A DNA stretch of 64,000 nt, taken from assembly GCA_947085045.1 (NCBI GenBank), contig CAMTUU010000008.1, positions 128,703 to 192,702 of the forward strand. Direction: 5' to 3'. Of the stretch, positions 25,585-34,370 are shown one piece after another. The DNA is from Pseudolysinimonas_A sp947085045. GTDB lineage: Bacteria; Actinomycetota; Actinomycetes; Actinomycetales; Microbacteriaceae. A program made the position numbers and the translations under genes. Within the stretch, counting starts at the first letter, position 1. Each line of letters starts with the position of its first letter. The notes beneath the pieces were generated by a model, which was given only the letters and a program-made list of their open reading frames with translations, made no database searches and was not told the DNA's origin.

Positions 25585-27219
25585 TCAGTTGCCCACCTGC
25601 ACGTTCCGCGAGGAGACGATCGTGCGGTTGGACTCGGTGCCGGCCGGGACCGAGACGGTGCCCGTGTCGAGGTCGACGCCGGGCAGGCCGACGGCGACGT
25701 AGCCGATCCGCGAACCGCCGTCGATCGTCGCGAGGCCCGAGTACACCTGACCGCGGACGTTGGTGCTCGAGCCGATGTTGATGCGGCACGGGGTGTACAT
25801 CATCACCGAGATGTTCGAGTTGAACGAGAAGCCGCCCGAGACCGACAGCGACTGGCCGGCGCCGCACGTCGGCTGCGAGTTCGCGACCGTGTCGGGGTTG
25901 ATCAGCCAGAGGCGCTTCGAGGTGCTCACCGAGATGCCGCCGCCACCGGAGAAGTCGAACTTGTTCGCGAAGATCGCGAGGTCGCCACCGAGGTCGAGGA
26001 TGTCGGCGCCGTTGATCGTGACCGAGCTGCAGCTGCGCGCATCCAGCAGGATCGGCGTCGTGCCGTAGAGCAGCAGCCTCGCCTTGATCAGCAGGTAGGA
26101 GCACTCCAGCGGCGAGAGCACGACCTCGGTGAAGCCCTGCCACTTCGACTTGTCGTAGTTGTAGTCGACCCAGTTCGGGACGATCGGACGCGTGGGCGTC
26201 GCGAACGGGCTCGCGGCCGGCGTGTTCGGGCTGGTCTGCGACGTGGAGCCCTGCACGAAGCTGTTCGACGGGGTGTTCAGGGTCTTCGTGGTCAGGTTGC
26301 CCCCGATCCGCGTCGTCCAGTTGAGCGTCGAGTTGCCGTAGATCCAGGCGCTGCCGTTGATGTTGCCCTGGATGGTCAGACTCGCCGCCGTCGCGTTGCC
26401 GCCGACCGTCGGGTTGCCGCTCATCGTGAGATCGGCCGTCGACCAGACGCTGCCGTTGACCGTCGAGTTGACGGTCACGCCGTTGCCGATCACGTTGCCG
26501 CCGACCACGGTGCCGCCGTCGACCTTGACCCGGCCGCTGGCCCAGGCCGAGCCCGCGATCTTGCAGCCGCCGTTGATGTCGAGGTTGCCCGATTCAACGA
26601 CGACGTTGACCGCGCCCTCGGCGCCGCCGTCGCAGACGAGGTTGCCGGTCTTGGTCATCACCGACGGGCTCGAGCCGTTGACGCTCGTGAGCTTGCCGCC
26701 GCCGCCGAAGTTCTGCGCGTCGTAGGAGTAGATGGCCGGGCCGCTCGCGGTGATCGATGACGAGCCGACGACCGTCGAGAGGATGACCTCGATGTTGGTG
26801 GAGTTCTCCGCCGTCGCGCCGTTGACGCCCGTCGACGCGGCGTAGCCGGTCGAGAGGATGCGGGCCTGCGTCGAGAGGATCGGGCAGCCCTGCACCCAGC
26901 CGCTGCCGAGCGGGACCCAGACGGTCGCGACGTAGCGCGGCGTCGTGCCGGCGGGGCTGACGTAGCGGTTCAGGCTCGGGATGCAGGTGCCGTTGACGAG
27001 ACCGGCGCGCGCGTCGGCGATGCCGGCCTCGGCGGCGGCCTGCGACTGCACGTCGGCGCGCACCGCGCTCGTGAAGCCCGCCGAGCTGATGACGGACGTC
27101 GAGACGAGGGCGGTGAGCAGCAGCGACGTGGCCATGAGGCCGACGACGGCGGCGAGCGCCGCACCCTCGTCCTCACGACGGGCACGGCGGATCACTCGGA
27201 TCAGGCGGGTCAATAGCAC
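25585..27219 (-). CDS. PilX-like membrane protein with bactofilin/beta-solenoid-like repeats
   Basis: This 544-aa protein starts near GTG 27219 (or TTG 27213), overlapping the previous gene. A basic leader and a hydrophobic segment (AALAAVVGLMATSLLLTALV) give a PilX-type N-terminus. It lacks the usual prepilin GFTLIE motif. Residues about 190-310 contain short repeats of the type 'VxGNVxGNGVTVNSTVNGSVW', suggesting a right-handed beta-helix like bactofilins or polymer-forming domains. A Cys-containing C-terminal region follows. The position between minor prepilins and pilD suggests a minor pilus component, tip adhesin or surface scaffold. The fold is inferred from the repeats. Confidence 0.65.
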   Translation of the reverse strand: MLLTRLIRVIRRARREDEGAALAAVVGLMATSLLLTALVSTSVISSAGFTSAVRADVQSQAAAEAGIADARAGLVNGTCIPSLNRYVSPAGTTPRYVATVWVPLGSGWVQGCPILSTQARILSTGYAASTGVNGATAENSTNIEVILSTVVGSSSITASGPAIYSYDAQNFGGGGKLTSVNGSSPSVMTKTGNLVCDGGAEGAVNVVVESGNLDINGGCKIAGSAWASGRVKVDGGTVVGGNVIGNGVTVNSTVNGSVWSTADLTMSGNPTVGGNATAASLTIQGNINGSAWIYGNSTLNWTTRIGGNLTTKTLNTPSNSFVQGSTSQTSPNTPAASPFATPTRPIVPNWVDYNYDKSKWQGFTEVVLSPLECSYLLIKARLLLYGTTPILLDARSCSSVTINGADILDLGGDLAIFANKFDFSGGGGISVSTSKRLWLINPDTVANSQPTCGAGQSLSVSGGFSFNSNISVMMYTPCRINIGSSTNVRGQVYSGLATIDGGSRIGYVAVGLPGVDLDTGTVSVPAGTESNRTIVSSRNVQVGN

Positions 27220-27821
27220 TTGTCAGCCTCCGCAAGGGTGGACACCGCGACACCGATGGGCCGCGAGGTGGTGAACTGGATGGCGACCTTCTTGCCCGCG
27301 CCGGTGACGTCGTAGGCGACGTTCAGCGAGGTGCCGTCGACATCCGTGAAGATCGTCGAGCCGGTGCGCGGCGTGACGGCCGTGCTCAGCAGGGTCCAGG
27401 TCGCGAGCGTCGACGCCGACGGCGCGGTGATCTTGGTGCCGACGACGCCGCGGGTCGTGCGGATCGTGCCGGCGGACGACGAGTAGTAGTAGGCGACGCA
27501 GCTCCAGGTGAGCGTCGAGCCGCTGCCCGCGACCCGCGCGACCAGCAGCTGGTCGGTGCCCGAGGCGCTGAGGGCGTAGGCCGAGGCGTTGCGCACGGTC
27601 GCGTCGATCGTGGCGGCGCTCGACTGCGCCGAGGTGGTGGAGCTCGTGGTGCCCGAGACGCGCTGCTGCACGTTGAGCGACGTCATGAAGATCGAGCCGA
27701 CGACGGTGATCACGACGCTCAGCAGCAGGACCGTCACGAGAAGCTCGACGAGGGTCAGGCCGGACTCGTCGTCACGCGTGCGGCGGGCGGCGCGACGGGC
27801 GGCCCGGAGGAGCGCGGTCAT
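27210..27821 (-). CDS. Type IV prepilin-like minor pilin (PilW-like)
   Basis: This 203-aa protein has a leader with many Arg residues, then ESGLTLVELLVTVLLLSV, the class III prepilin motif (cleavage after Gly, Glu at +5). The remainder is a Ser/Thr-rich beta domain with Cys residues near 107 and 202. The ATG overlaps the upstream pilin stop by four bases. It probably joins the minor-pilin tip complex. Confidence 0.85.
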   Translation of the reverse strand: MTALLRAARRAARRTRDDESGLTLVELLVTVLLLSVVITVVGSIFMTSLNVQQRVSGTTSSTTSAQSSAATIDATVRNASAYALSASGTDQLLVARVAGSGSTLTWSCVAYYYSSSAGTIRTTRGVVGTKITAPSASTLATWTLLSTAVTPRTGSTIFTDVDGTSLNVAYDVTGAGKKVAIQFTTSRPIGVAVSTLAEADKCY

Positions 27822-28216
27822 GAGACCAGCACCAGCGTCGAGCCGGTGACGAGGGTCGCCCCGGTGTCGGTGCGGACGGCGACGCTGGAGACCTTCACGG
27901 TGCCGGTGGTGCCGCCGGTCGGGCAGGCGGCGACGGTCGTGGTGACCTGGATCGTGACGCCGCGCGGGTCGGTGAGCGACGAGACGCCGGCGATCGCGGT
28001 CACACCGGTGCAGGTGGAGACCGCGGACGCGCTCTCCATCTTCTGGTTCACGAGCTGGGTCGCGGTGGCGAGCGTCGCGTTGGCCGCGGAGGTCTTGAGC
28101 CCCTGCACGAGCAGCGGCAGGAAGGCGACCGCGAGCAGGGCGAGGATGAACATCGAGACGACGATCTCGATGAGCCCGAATCCGGCCTCATCGTCGCGTG
28201 CGTGACGGATGTCCAT
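27818..28216 (-). CDS. Type IV prepilin-like minor pilin (PilV/GspI-like)
   Basis: This 132-aa protein starts at ATG 28216 with a GGGGGGAGGA ribosome site. The leader MDIRHARDDEAG is followed by FGLIEIVVSMFILALLAV, a prepilin helix with Glu at +5. A short domain with one Cys pair follows. It is the first of the minor-pilin set; its stop overlaps the next gene. The PilV label rests on order and size only. Confidence 0.82.
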   Translation of the reverse strand: MDIRHARDDEAGFGLIEIVVSMFILALLAVAFLPLLVQGLKTSAANATLATATQLVNQKMESASAVSTCTGVTAIAGVSSLTDPRGVTIQVTTTVAACPTGGTTGTVKVSSVAVRTDTGATLVTGSTLVLVS

Positions 28217-28260
28217 TCCTCCCCCCTTTCGTTGGTGTCGCTGATGCGGCGTGCTGCGGA

Positions 28261-28680
28261 TCAGCAGGCGGTGGTGGTGACCCCGCCGCTGGACGAGATG
28301 TAGAAGACCGTCCCGCCCGAAGACTCCGACTTGCCCTGGAGGCAGAAGGTCGCGGTACCGGTCTTGATGAAGACCTGGTTGGCGGCGGTCGCGCTCGACG
28401 CCGAGTAGCCGTAGGAGCCGAGAGCCGTCTTGGTGGCCGCCGCGTTGCCCGCGGCCGGGTAAGTGCCGTTGTTGGCCGTGGCGTACGAGATCATCGCGAT
28501 CTTCGCGTTGCCGAGGTCCGACTTGATGGCGGCGTCCTTGGCCTGGTCCTGCTGGCCCAGGAAGACCGGGACGGCGATCGCGGCGAGGATGCCGATGATG
28601 AGGACGACGACCAGCAGTTCGATGAGCGTGAAGCCCTCGTCGGCCGACCTGCGTCGCGTGGTGTTCGAGTGCGTGTTCAT
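28261..28680 (-). CDS. pilA: Type IV major-pilin paralogue 2
   Basis: This 139-aa prepilin starts MNTHSNTTRRRS, with a G-rich ribosome site. The class III motif EG-FTLIELLVVVLIIGILAA and the next 30 residues are almost identical to the upstream pilin. The C-terminal globular part (alanine/serine-rich, one Cys pair) has diverged modestly. Tandem duplication is the likely origin. It is separated from the first copy by a strong hairpin, so it is probably expressed at lower level or independently. Confidence 0.92.
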   Translation of the reverse strand: MNTHSNTTRRRSADEGFTLIELLVVVLIIGILAAIAVPVFLGQQDQAKDAAIKSDLGNAKIAMISYATANNGTYPAAGNAAATKTALGSYGYSASSATAANQVFIKTGTATFCLQGKSESSGGTVFYISSSGGVTTTAC

Positions 28681-28711
28681 GATTCCCCCCATTTGGTGAA
28701 GCGGTGCACGA

Positions 28712-28750
28712 GAGCGGGGTGCCGGGCCGATGCGGCTCGGCACCCCGCTC
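28712..28750 (-). terminator. Strong hairpin between the two pilin genes
   Basis: A 13-bp perfect stem GAGCGGGGTGCCG / CGGCACCCCGCTC with an additional inner stem follows the first pilin stop by 13 bases. It could terminate or attenuate transcription, or protect the 3' end of an abundant major-pilin mRNA. Confidence 0.75.
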
Positions 28751-28763
28751 ACGGTGGTGCTGG

Positions 28764-29204
28764 TTACGGGCAGGCGCCGGTCTCGACGCCACCGGCAGCG
28801 GTGATCTTGAAGACCGGAGCGGCCGACGAAGCCGAGGTGCCCTGGAGGCAGAACGACGCGCCACCGGTCTTGATGAAGACCTGGTTGGCGGCGGCCGAGT
28901 TGGTCGCCGTGTAGCCGTAGGAGCCGAGCGCCGTCTTCGTGCCGGCGGCGTCAGCCGCGGCCGGGTAGGTGCCGTTGGCGGCGGTCGCGGCCGAGATCAT
29001 CGCGATCTTCGCGTTGCCGAGGTCCGACTTGATCGCCGAGTCCTTGGCCTGGTCCTGCTGACCCAGGAAGACCGGGACGGCGATCGCGGCGAGGATGCCG
29101 ATGATCAGGACGACCACGAGGAGCTCGATGAGCGTGAAGCCCTTGTCCTCGTTGGTGAGCTCGGCGCGCTTGGCGGCGAACTTGGTGCGCAGTGCAGTGG
29201 TCAT
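28764..29204 (-). CDS. pilA: Type IV major pilin, copy 1
   Basis: This 146-aa prepilin starts at ATG 29204 (MTTALRTKF) with GAGAG upstream. The leader ends DKG, then FTLIELLVVVLIIGILAA with Glu at +5, the assembly helix of type IV pilins. The C-terminal domain has a Cys pair that probably forms the D-loop disulfide. Its own 155-bp upstream region and its terminating hairpin suggest separate strong expression as the main pilus subunit. Confidence 0.94.
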   Translation of the reverse strand: MTTALRTKFAAKRAELTNEDKGFTLIELLVVVLIIGILAAIAVPVFLGQQDQAKDSAIKSDLGNAKIAMISAATAANGTYPAAADAAGTKTALGSYGYTATNSAAANQVFIKTGGASFCLQGTSASSAAPVFKITAAGGVETGACP

Positions 29205-29359
29205 GTGTTTCTCTCTCATCCTGTGTGTTGAGACGTAGGTGTCACGGACAGGTGGCCCCCCAAGAGCTAGCCCCCGACACACATCCTGCGAGTTGCGTTA
29301 GGTGGGCCGTAATCCCGCAAACAGGGGGAATACGGCATTTCCGTGGCCCCAGTTGGGGG
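29205..29359 (-). promoter_or_regulatory. pilA leader region with inverted repeat
   Basis: This gap between pilC and pilA contains an 11-bp inverted repeat with one mismatch (GCCGTAATCCC 29306-29316, GGGAATACGGC 29326-29336). A smaller CCCC-AGTT-GGGG palindrome lies right after the pilC stop. It is a candidate pilC terminator or pilA operator. The promoter boxes are not clear. Confidence 0.45.
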
Positions 29360-30586
29360 TTACTGGATCTGGTCGAAGATCGTGAAGATCGGCATGTAGA
29401 GGGCGACGATCATCGCGCCGATGACGATGCCGATGACGGCGATCATGAGGGGCTCGATGAGCGACGTCAGCTGCTCGGTGGTCGTCTGCACCTCGTCCTC
29501 GTAGAAGTCGGCGATCTTGTTGAGCATCTGCTCCATCGACCCCGAGTCCTCGCCGACCGCGATCATCTGCACGACCATCGACGGGAAGACGGGCTCCTCG
29601 GCCAGCGGGCCGGCGATCGAGCGGCCGGAACGCACGGAGTCCTGCACCTTGCGGAGCGCCGACTCGATGACGAAGTTGCCGGAGGTCTCCCCCACGATGC
29701 CGAGCGACTGCAGGATCGGCACGCCGGAGTGGGTCATGGTCGCGAAGTTGCGGGCGAACCGGGCGATCGCGACCTTGCGGAACAGGTCGCCGAAGACCGG
29801 CAGCTTGAGCCGCAGCGGATCGACGCGGGCTCTCACGTTCTCGTCGTACCGGTGCTTGCGCCACCAGACCGAGAACACGATGCTCCCGACCACGAGTAGC
29901 GGGGCGACCCAGACCATGTTCTCGGAGAGCACCACCAGCACCTGCGTCGGGATCGGGAGGTCTCCGCCGAGGTCGGAGAACATCTTCTTGAAGATCGGGA
30001 CGACGAACAGCAACATGCCGATGACCGAGACGATCGCCAGGATGAGCACGACGACGGGATAGGTCAGGGCGGACTTGATGGTCTGGCGGAGTTTCACGTC
30101 GGCCTCGAAGGTCTTCGCGATGGATTCGAGCGACTCCTCGAGGAAGCCGCCGGTCTCGCCGGCGCGCACGAGGTGGATCATGAGCGGCGGAAAGCTCTGG
30201 CCGTGCCGGCCGAGCGCCTCGGAGAACGACGAGCCACTCTCGACCTGGTGGCGCACCTGCTCGAGCGTCTGCGAGAGGCGCTTGTTCTCAGTCTGCTCCG
30301 ACAGGATCGTGAGCGCCTTGAGCAGCGAAAGGCCCGACGCGACCATCGTCGCCATCTGCCTGCTCATCACCGCGAGGTCTTTGAGCGTGATCTTCTTCTC
30401 GAAGGCACCGAAGTTCAGCTCCATCTGCAGGCCGGTGCCGCCGTTCGACTGGGCGATGTCGACGGGCGTCAGCCCCATCGTGCGCAGCCGAGTCACGACG
30501 GCCGCTTCGCTCGCCGCCTCCACCTTGCCCTTGACCATCTTGCCGTCGGTGTCGCGTCCCTTGTACGCGTAGGTGAGCATGCTCAT
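29360..30586 (-). CDS. pilC: Type IV pilus inner-membrane platform protein PilC
   Basis: This 408-aa protein has two GspF/T2SSF helical domains (about residues 70-190 and 275-395) and hydrophobic helices near 175-195, 225-245 and 375-400. It begins MSMLTYAYKGRDTDGKMVKG at ATG 30586, two bases from the pilT stop. The frame opens much further upstream, but that part is pilT antiframe. PilC couples the PilB and PilT ATPases to pilin insertion and removal. It is complete and normal. Confidence 0.95.
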   Translation of the reverse strand: MSMLTYAYKGRDTDGKMVKGKVEAASEAAVVTRLRTMGLTPVDIAQSNGGTGLQMELNFGAFEKKITLKDLAVMSRQMATMVASGLSLLKALTILSEQTENKRLSQTLEQVRHQVESGSSFSEALGRHGQSFPPLMIHLVRAGETGGFLEESLESIAKTFEADVKLRQTIKSALTYPVVVLILAIVSVIGMLLFVVPIFKKMFSDLGGDLPIPTQVLVVLSENMVWVAPLLVVGSIVFSVWWRKHRYDENVRARVDPLRLKLPVFGDLFRKVAIARFARNFATMTHSGVPILQSLGIVGETSGNFVIESALRKVQDSVRSGRSIAGPLAEEPVFPSMVVQMIAVGEDSGSMEQMLNKIADFYEDEVQTTTEQLTSLIEPLMIAVIGIVIGAMIVALYMPIFTIFDQIQ

Positions 30587-30588
30587 GG

Positions 30589-32166
30589 TCAGCCCTTCTG
30601 TCCGAAGCCGGTGTCGAACGTGGCGCCACCGTGGGTGTCGCCGGTGCGGTGCACGAGACGCTTGAACTCCTCGCCGTCGTGCACCTTCTCGAGTGCGGCG
30701 CCGTGGGTGACGGCGCCCGAGTTGACGAGGTCGGCGAGGTGCTGGTCCATCGTGTGCATCCCCTGCGCCCGCCCGGCCTGCAGCGCCGAGCGAATCTGGT
30801 AGGTCTTGCCCTCGCGGATCAGGTTCGCGATCGCGGGTGTGGTGACGAGCACCTCGGTCGCGACGGCACGCCCCGATCCCCCGGCGCGCTTGACGAGCGT
30901 CTGGCAGATGACGCCCTGCAGGGTCGCGGCGAGCTGGCTGCGCACCTGCGCCTGCTGGTGCGGCGGGAACACGTCGATGACGCGGTCGATGGTCTGGCCG
31001 GCATCCTGCGTGTGCAACGTCGCGAAGACCAGGTGACCGGTCTCGGCCGCGGTGAGGGCGACCGAGATCGTCTCGAGGTCGCGGAGCTCGCCGATGAGGA
31101 TGACGTCGGGGTCCTGCCGCAGCACGTGCTTGAGCGCGTTGCCGAACGACTGCGTGTCGGCGCCGACCTCGCGCTGGTTCACCAGCGACCGCTTGTTGGG
31201 GTGCAGGAACTCGATCGGGTCCTCGACCGTGACGATGTGGTCGCTGCGCGTCGTGTTGACGAGGTCGATAAGCGCCGCGAGGGTCGTCGACTTGCCGGAA
31301 CCTGTCGGTCCGGTGACGAGCACCAGGCCGCGCGGCAGCTTCGCGAACTCCCCGACGACCTCGGGCACGCCGAGCGCGCTCAGCGGCTTGATCTCGGTCG
31401 GGATCAGACGGAAAGCCGCGCCGATGGCGCCGCGCTGGATGTAGAAGTTGACGCGAAACCGCGCCTCCTCGGAGAGCGTGAACGCGAAGTCGAGTTCGAG
31501 CACCTCGTCGAACTGGGCGGCCTGCTCGTCGGTCAGGAGGCTGTACAAGGCGGCGGCGACGCGCTCGCGGTCCCAAGCATCCTGCTCGGGCACGGGCTTC
31601 AGGGCACCGTCGATGCGGAACATCGGCGGTGCGCCGCTGGAGATGTGCAGGTCGGAGCCGCCTTCGGTCACGACCATCTCGAGCGAGTAGAGGAGGTCGC
31701 TGTCGACCCGCGCCCGCGCGGCGAGCGTGAAGTCGTCGGCGACGAAGCCCTGCTTCTGCTCCTCGTCGTAGCGGCGGCTGAGGGGCGGCAGGACCGTGAA
31801 CTCCGGTACGGGGAGCACGGGCTCGAGCGTCGGCGCCGGGGTGAAACCGGGCAGGCCGAAGTCGGGCATCGTGAGACCGGGCATCGACTCGAAACCGGAC
31901 GGCGCCGGCGTGAAGCCCGGGATCGGAGCAGGCTCCGGCGGAGCGGCGGACGGCAGGGGAGCCGAGGTCGACGTGTCGACGGTCGCGACCGCGGGGGGCG
32001 GCAATTGCGAGAGATCGACAGGCGTCGACCCCGGCAGCGTGGGAGGCAGGACACCGCGCGGAGGCGGCATCGTGCCTGCGGCACCCGGGACGCCCATCGG
32101 CGGATCCGTCGGGTCGGTCACCGGGATCTCGTAGACCGACTTGTTCACGGTCGCATCCCCTTCCAT
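30589..32166 (-). CDS. pilT: Type IV pilus retraction ATPase PilT with long N-terminal extension
   Basis: This 525-aa protein starts at ATG 32166 after GAGGAGGT. PilT is usually about 345 aa. Here residues 1 to about 160 are a low-complexity Pro/Ala/Met-rich extension with repeated PGFTPAP-like and PMPG-like turns. The ATPase follows: a PAS-like N-terminal domain from about 165, Walker A GPTGSGKST near 285, an Asp box, Walker B VILIGELRD, a His box, and a C-terminal retraction region. It is predicted to disassemble pili and power twitching. It directly follows pilB. Confidence 0.93.
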   Translation of the reverse strand: MEGDATVNKSVYEIPVTDPTDPPMGVPGAAGTMPPPRGVLPPTLPGSTPVDLSQLPPPAVATVDTSTSAPLPSAAPPEPAPIPGFTPAPSGFESMPGLTMPDFGLPGFTPAPTLEPVLPVPEFTVLPPLSRRYDEEQKQGFVADDFTLAARARVDSDLLYSLEMVVTEGGSDLHISSGAPPMFRIDGALKPVPEQDAWDRERVAAALYSLLTDEQAAQFDEVLELDFAFTLSEEARFRVNFYIQRGAIGAAFRLIPTEIKPLSALGVPEVVGEFAKLPRGLVLVTGPTGSGKSTTLAALIDLVNTTRSDHIVTVEDPIEFLHPNKRSLVNQREVGADTQSFGNALKHVLRQDPDVILIGELRDLETISVALTAAETGHLVFATLHTQDAGQTIDRVIDVFPPHQQAQVRSQLAATLQGVICQTLVKRAGGSGRAVATEVLVTTPAIANLIREGKTYQIRSALQAGRAQGMHTMDQHLADLVNSGAVTHGAALEKVHDGEEFKRLVHRTGDTHGGATFDTGFGQKG

Positions 32167-32191
32167 GGTGTGACCTCCTCTCGGCCGCGGC

Positions 32192-33859
32192 TCAGGCCAC
32201 GACACGGAGGATCTCCTCGATCGAGGTCAGACCGAGCAGGGCCTTTGCCCAGCCGTCCTGACGCAGGGTGGACATCCCTTGGGCGATCGCCGTGCGGGAG
32301 ATCTCGGCGCTCGAGGAGCGCGCGACGGCGAGGCGCTCGATGTCTTCGGTCACGGGCATCACCTCGTGCAGCGCGATGCGGCCGCGGTAGCCGGTGTTGG
32401 AGCACGAGGTGCAGCCGATCGGACGGTAGAGGGTGGCGGGCGATCCGTCGAGGGTGCCGAAGCGCAGCGCCTGCAACTCCTCGGCCGAATGGATGTAGGC
32501 CTCCTTGCACCGGTCGCACAGGCGTCGGGCGAGTCGCTGGGCGACGACGCAGTCCAGGGCAGAGCCGACGAGGAACGGCTCGATGTCCATCTCGATGAGC
32601 CGGGTGACGGCGCTCGGGGCGTCGTTGGTGTGCAGAGTACTCAGCACGAGGTGGCCGGTCAGCGACGCCTCGATGGCGATCTGCGCCGTCTCGTGGTCGC
32701 GGATCTCACCGAGGAGGACGACATCCGGATCGGAGCGCAGGATGCTGCGCAGCGCGCTCGCGAACGTCAGCCCCGCCTTGGGGTTGACCTGCACCTGGTT
32801 GATGCCGGCGATGCGGTACTCGACCGGGTCCTCGACGGTGATCACGTTGATCTCGGGACGCGCGACCTCGTGCAGCGTGGTGTACAGCGTCGTCGACTTG
32901 CCGGATCCCGTCGGCCCGGTGACCAGGATCATCCCGTACGGCTTCGTGTACGACGCCTTGTAGACGGCGGCGTTGCGGTCGAGCAGCCGCAGCTGCTCCA
33001 TGCCGAGACCCGTCATCGAGTTGTCGAGGATACGCATGACGACCTTCTCGCCGAACACCGTCGGGAGGGTGGCCACGCGGAGGTCGATCTGCTTGCCGCC
33101 GTGGATCACGGACATGCGGCCGTCCTGCGGCTTGCGGCGCTCCGCGATGTCGATGTCCGACATGATCTTGAGCCGCGAGATGACACCGTTCTGGATGTTC
33201 TTCGGCGCCCGCTGCATCTCGTGCAGCACGCCGTCGATGCGATAGCGCACGTGCATGTCGCGCTCGGCCGGCTCGATGTGGATGTCGGATGCCTGGTCGG
33301 AGATCGCCTGGCTGATGAGCAGGTTGACGAAGCGCACGATGGGTGCATCGTCCTCGCTCGCTTCGGCCGCGACCGGCACGAGGTCGCTCGACGGCCCGTT
33401 CTCTTCGACGATGGCGGTCGTGAGTTCGCTCAACTCGCCGTCCGAGCGCACGAAGCGACCGATCGCCGCGAGGAGGTCGTTGCGTTCGGCGACGACGGGT
33501 CGCACCTGCATGCGGATCGCGGCGCGGACGTCGTCGAGTGCGAGCACGTCGCGCGGGTCGGCCATCGCGAGCATGAGCCGGTCGCCGTCGCGGCCGATCG
33601 GCAGCACCTCGTAGCGACGCACCAGTTGCATCGGCACGAGGGCGACGGCGGAGCGGTCGACCGGGTACTCGGTGAGGTCGACGAAGGGCAGGCCCAACTG
33701 CGCGGCGCGCGCCGACGCGACCTGACTCTCGGTGACGATGCCGTCGTCGACGAGCTCGCGGACCGTCGCCTCATCGGCCTGCGGATCGGACGTGACCGTG
33801 TCGAGGCTCGTGATGGGCATCAGGCCGCGGATGACCAGGATCTCGGATAGGGAGGTCAT
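32192..33859 (-). CDS. pilB: Type IV pilus extension ATPase PilB
   Basis: This 555-aa GspE-type ATPase has an N-terminal MshEN-like domain (about residues 30-140). Walker A GPTGSGKSTTL lies near 313-320 and Walker B VVLLGEIRD near 381. The tetracysteine zinc site (CDRC near 446, CTSC near 483) is diagnostic of PilB/GspE and absent from PilT. It drives pilus polymerisation. It is the first gene of the compact pilus operon; 88 bases separate it from the membrane protein upstream, and the promoter should lie there. Confidence 0.96.
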   Translation of the reverse strand: MTSLSEILVIRGLMPITSLDTVTSDPQADEATVRELVDDGIVTESQVASARAAQLGLPFVDLTEYPVDRSAVALVPMQLVRRYEVLPIGRDGDRLMLAMADPRDVLALDDVRAAIRMQVRPVVAERNDLLAAIGRFVRSDGELSELTTAIVEENGPSSDLVPVAAEASEDDAPIVRFVNLLISQAISDQASDIHIEPAERDMHVRYRIDGVLHEMQRAPKNIQNGVISRLKIMSDIDIAERRKPQDGRMSVIHGGKQIDLRVATLPTVFGEKVVMRILDNSMTGLGMEQLRLLDRNAAVYKASYTKPYGMILVTGPTGSGKSTTLYTTLHEVARPEINVITVEDPVEYRIAGINQVQVNPKAGLTFASALRSILRSDPDVVLLGEIRDHETAQIAIEASLTGHLVLSTLHTNDAPSAVTRLIEMDIEPFLVGSALDCVVAQRLARRLCDRCKEAYIHSAEELQALRFGTLDGSPATLYRPIGCTSCSNTGYRGRIALHEVMPVTEDIERLAVARSSSAEISRTAIAQGMSTLRQDGWAKALLGLTSIEEILRVVA

Positions 33860-33947
33860 GCATCACCCCCGGAGATGCCGGCGCCGACCGTTCCCCCCGA
33901 AGCGGCTGACGCGGAGGGGTGCGGATTCTCCCCCCGTGGATTCGAGG

Positions 33948-34370
33948 CTAGGAGGCGGGTCCCGATCCCGACAGTCCCGCGTTCTGGGGTCGGCGCAGCA
34001 CCGCCCAGGTGGCGACCACCGTGATCGCCGCGAGAACCGCTGCGGCGATCACGAACGGGCTCGCCGCCTGTTCGGCGAACAGCCGGAAGGAGCCGAGCAG
34101 CGCGGTCGCGACGAAGACCAGGTAGACGGATGCCGCCGCGGCGAGGGCGCCGACCCAGGGCCGCCGAGCCCGCGCGGTGAACCCGGCGGCAAGCCAGACG
34201 ACGACACCGGCGAGCGCCAGGGCGGCCGGACCGGCGTACACCGGCGCGGGCGTCTCCACCGGATCCCGGTCGAGCACCACCGACAGGATGCCGGCCACGG
34301 CGAACGACGTCGCCGCCCAGGTGACGGCGACGAAGAGTGCGATCAGAAGGCTAGGCGGTCGTCGCTCCAT
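33948..34370 (-). CDS. Small integral membrane protein, unknown function
   Basis: This 140-aa protein has four predicted helices at about residues 8-30, 45-65, 73-95 and 105-125. It has no catalytic motif and is not assignable to a family. Its start overlaps the end of the next upstream gene by about 20 bases, indicating translational coupling. It lies between the signalling cluster and pilB. Confidence 0.75.
   Translation of the reverse strand: MERRPPSLLIALFVAVTWAATSFAVAGILSVVLDRDPVETPAPVYAGPAALALAGVVVWLAAGFTARARRPWVGALAAAASVYLVFVATALLGSFRLFAEQAASPFVIAAAVLAAITVVATWAVLRRPQNAGLSGSGPAS

Noticed and set aside
30587..31576. Long N-terminal extension of PilC
   Set aside because: The extra residues are an alternative frame of pilT. 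The canonical MSMLTYAYKGRD start at 30586 is clear.
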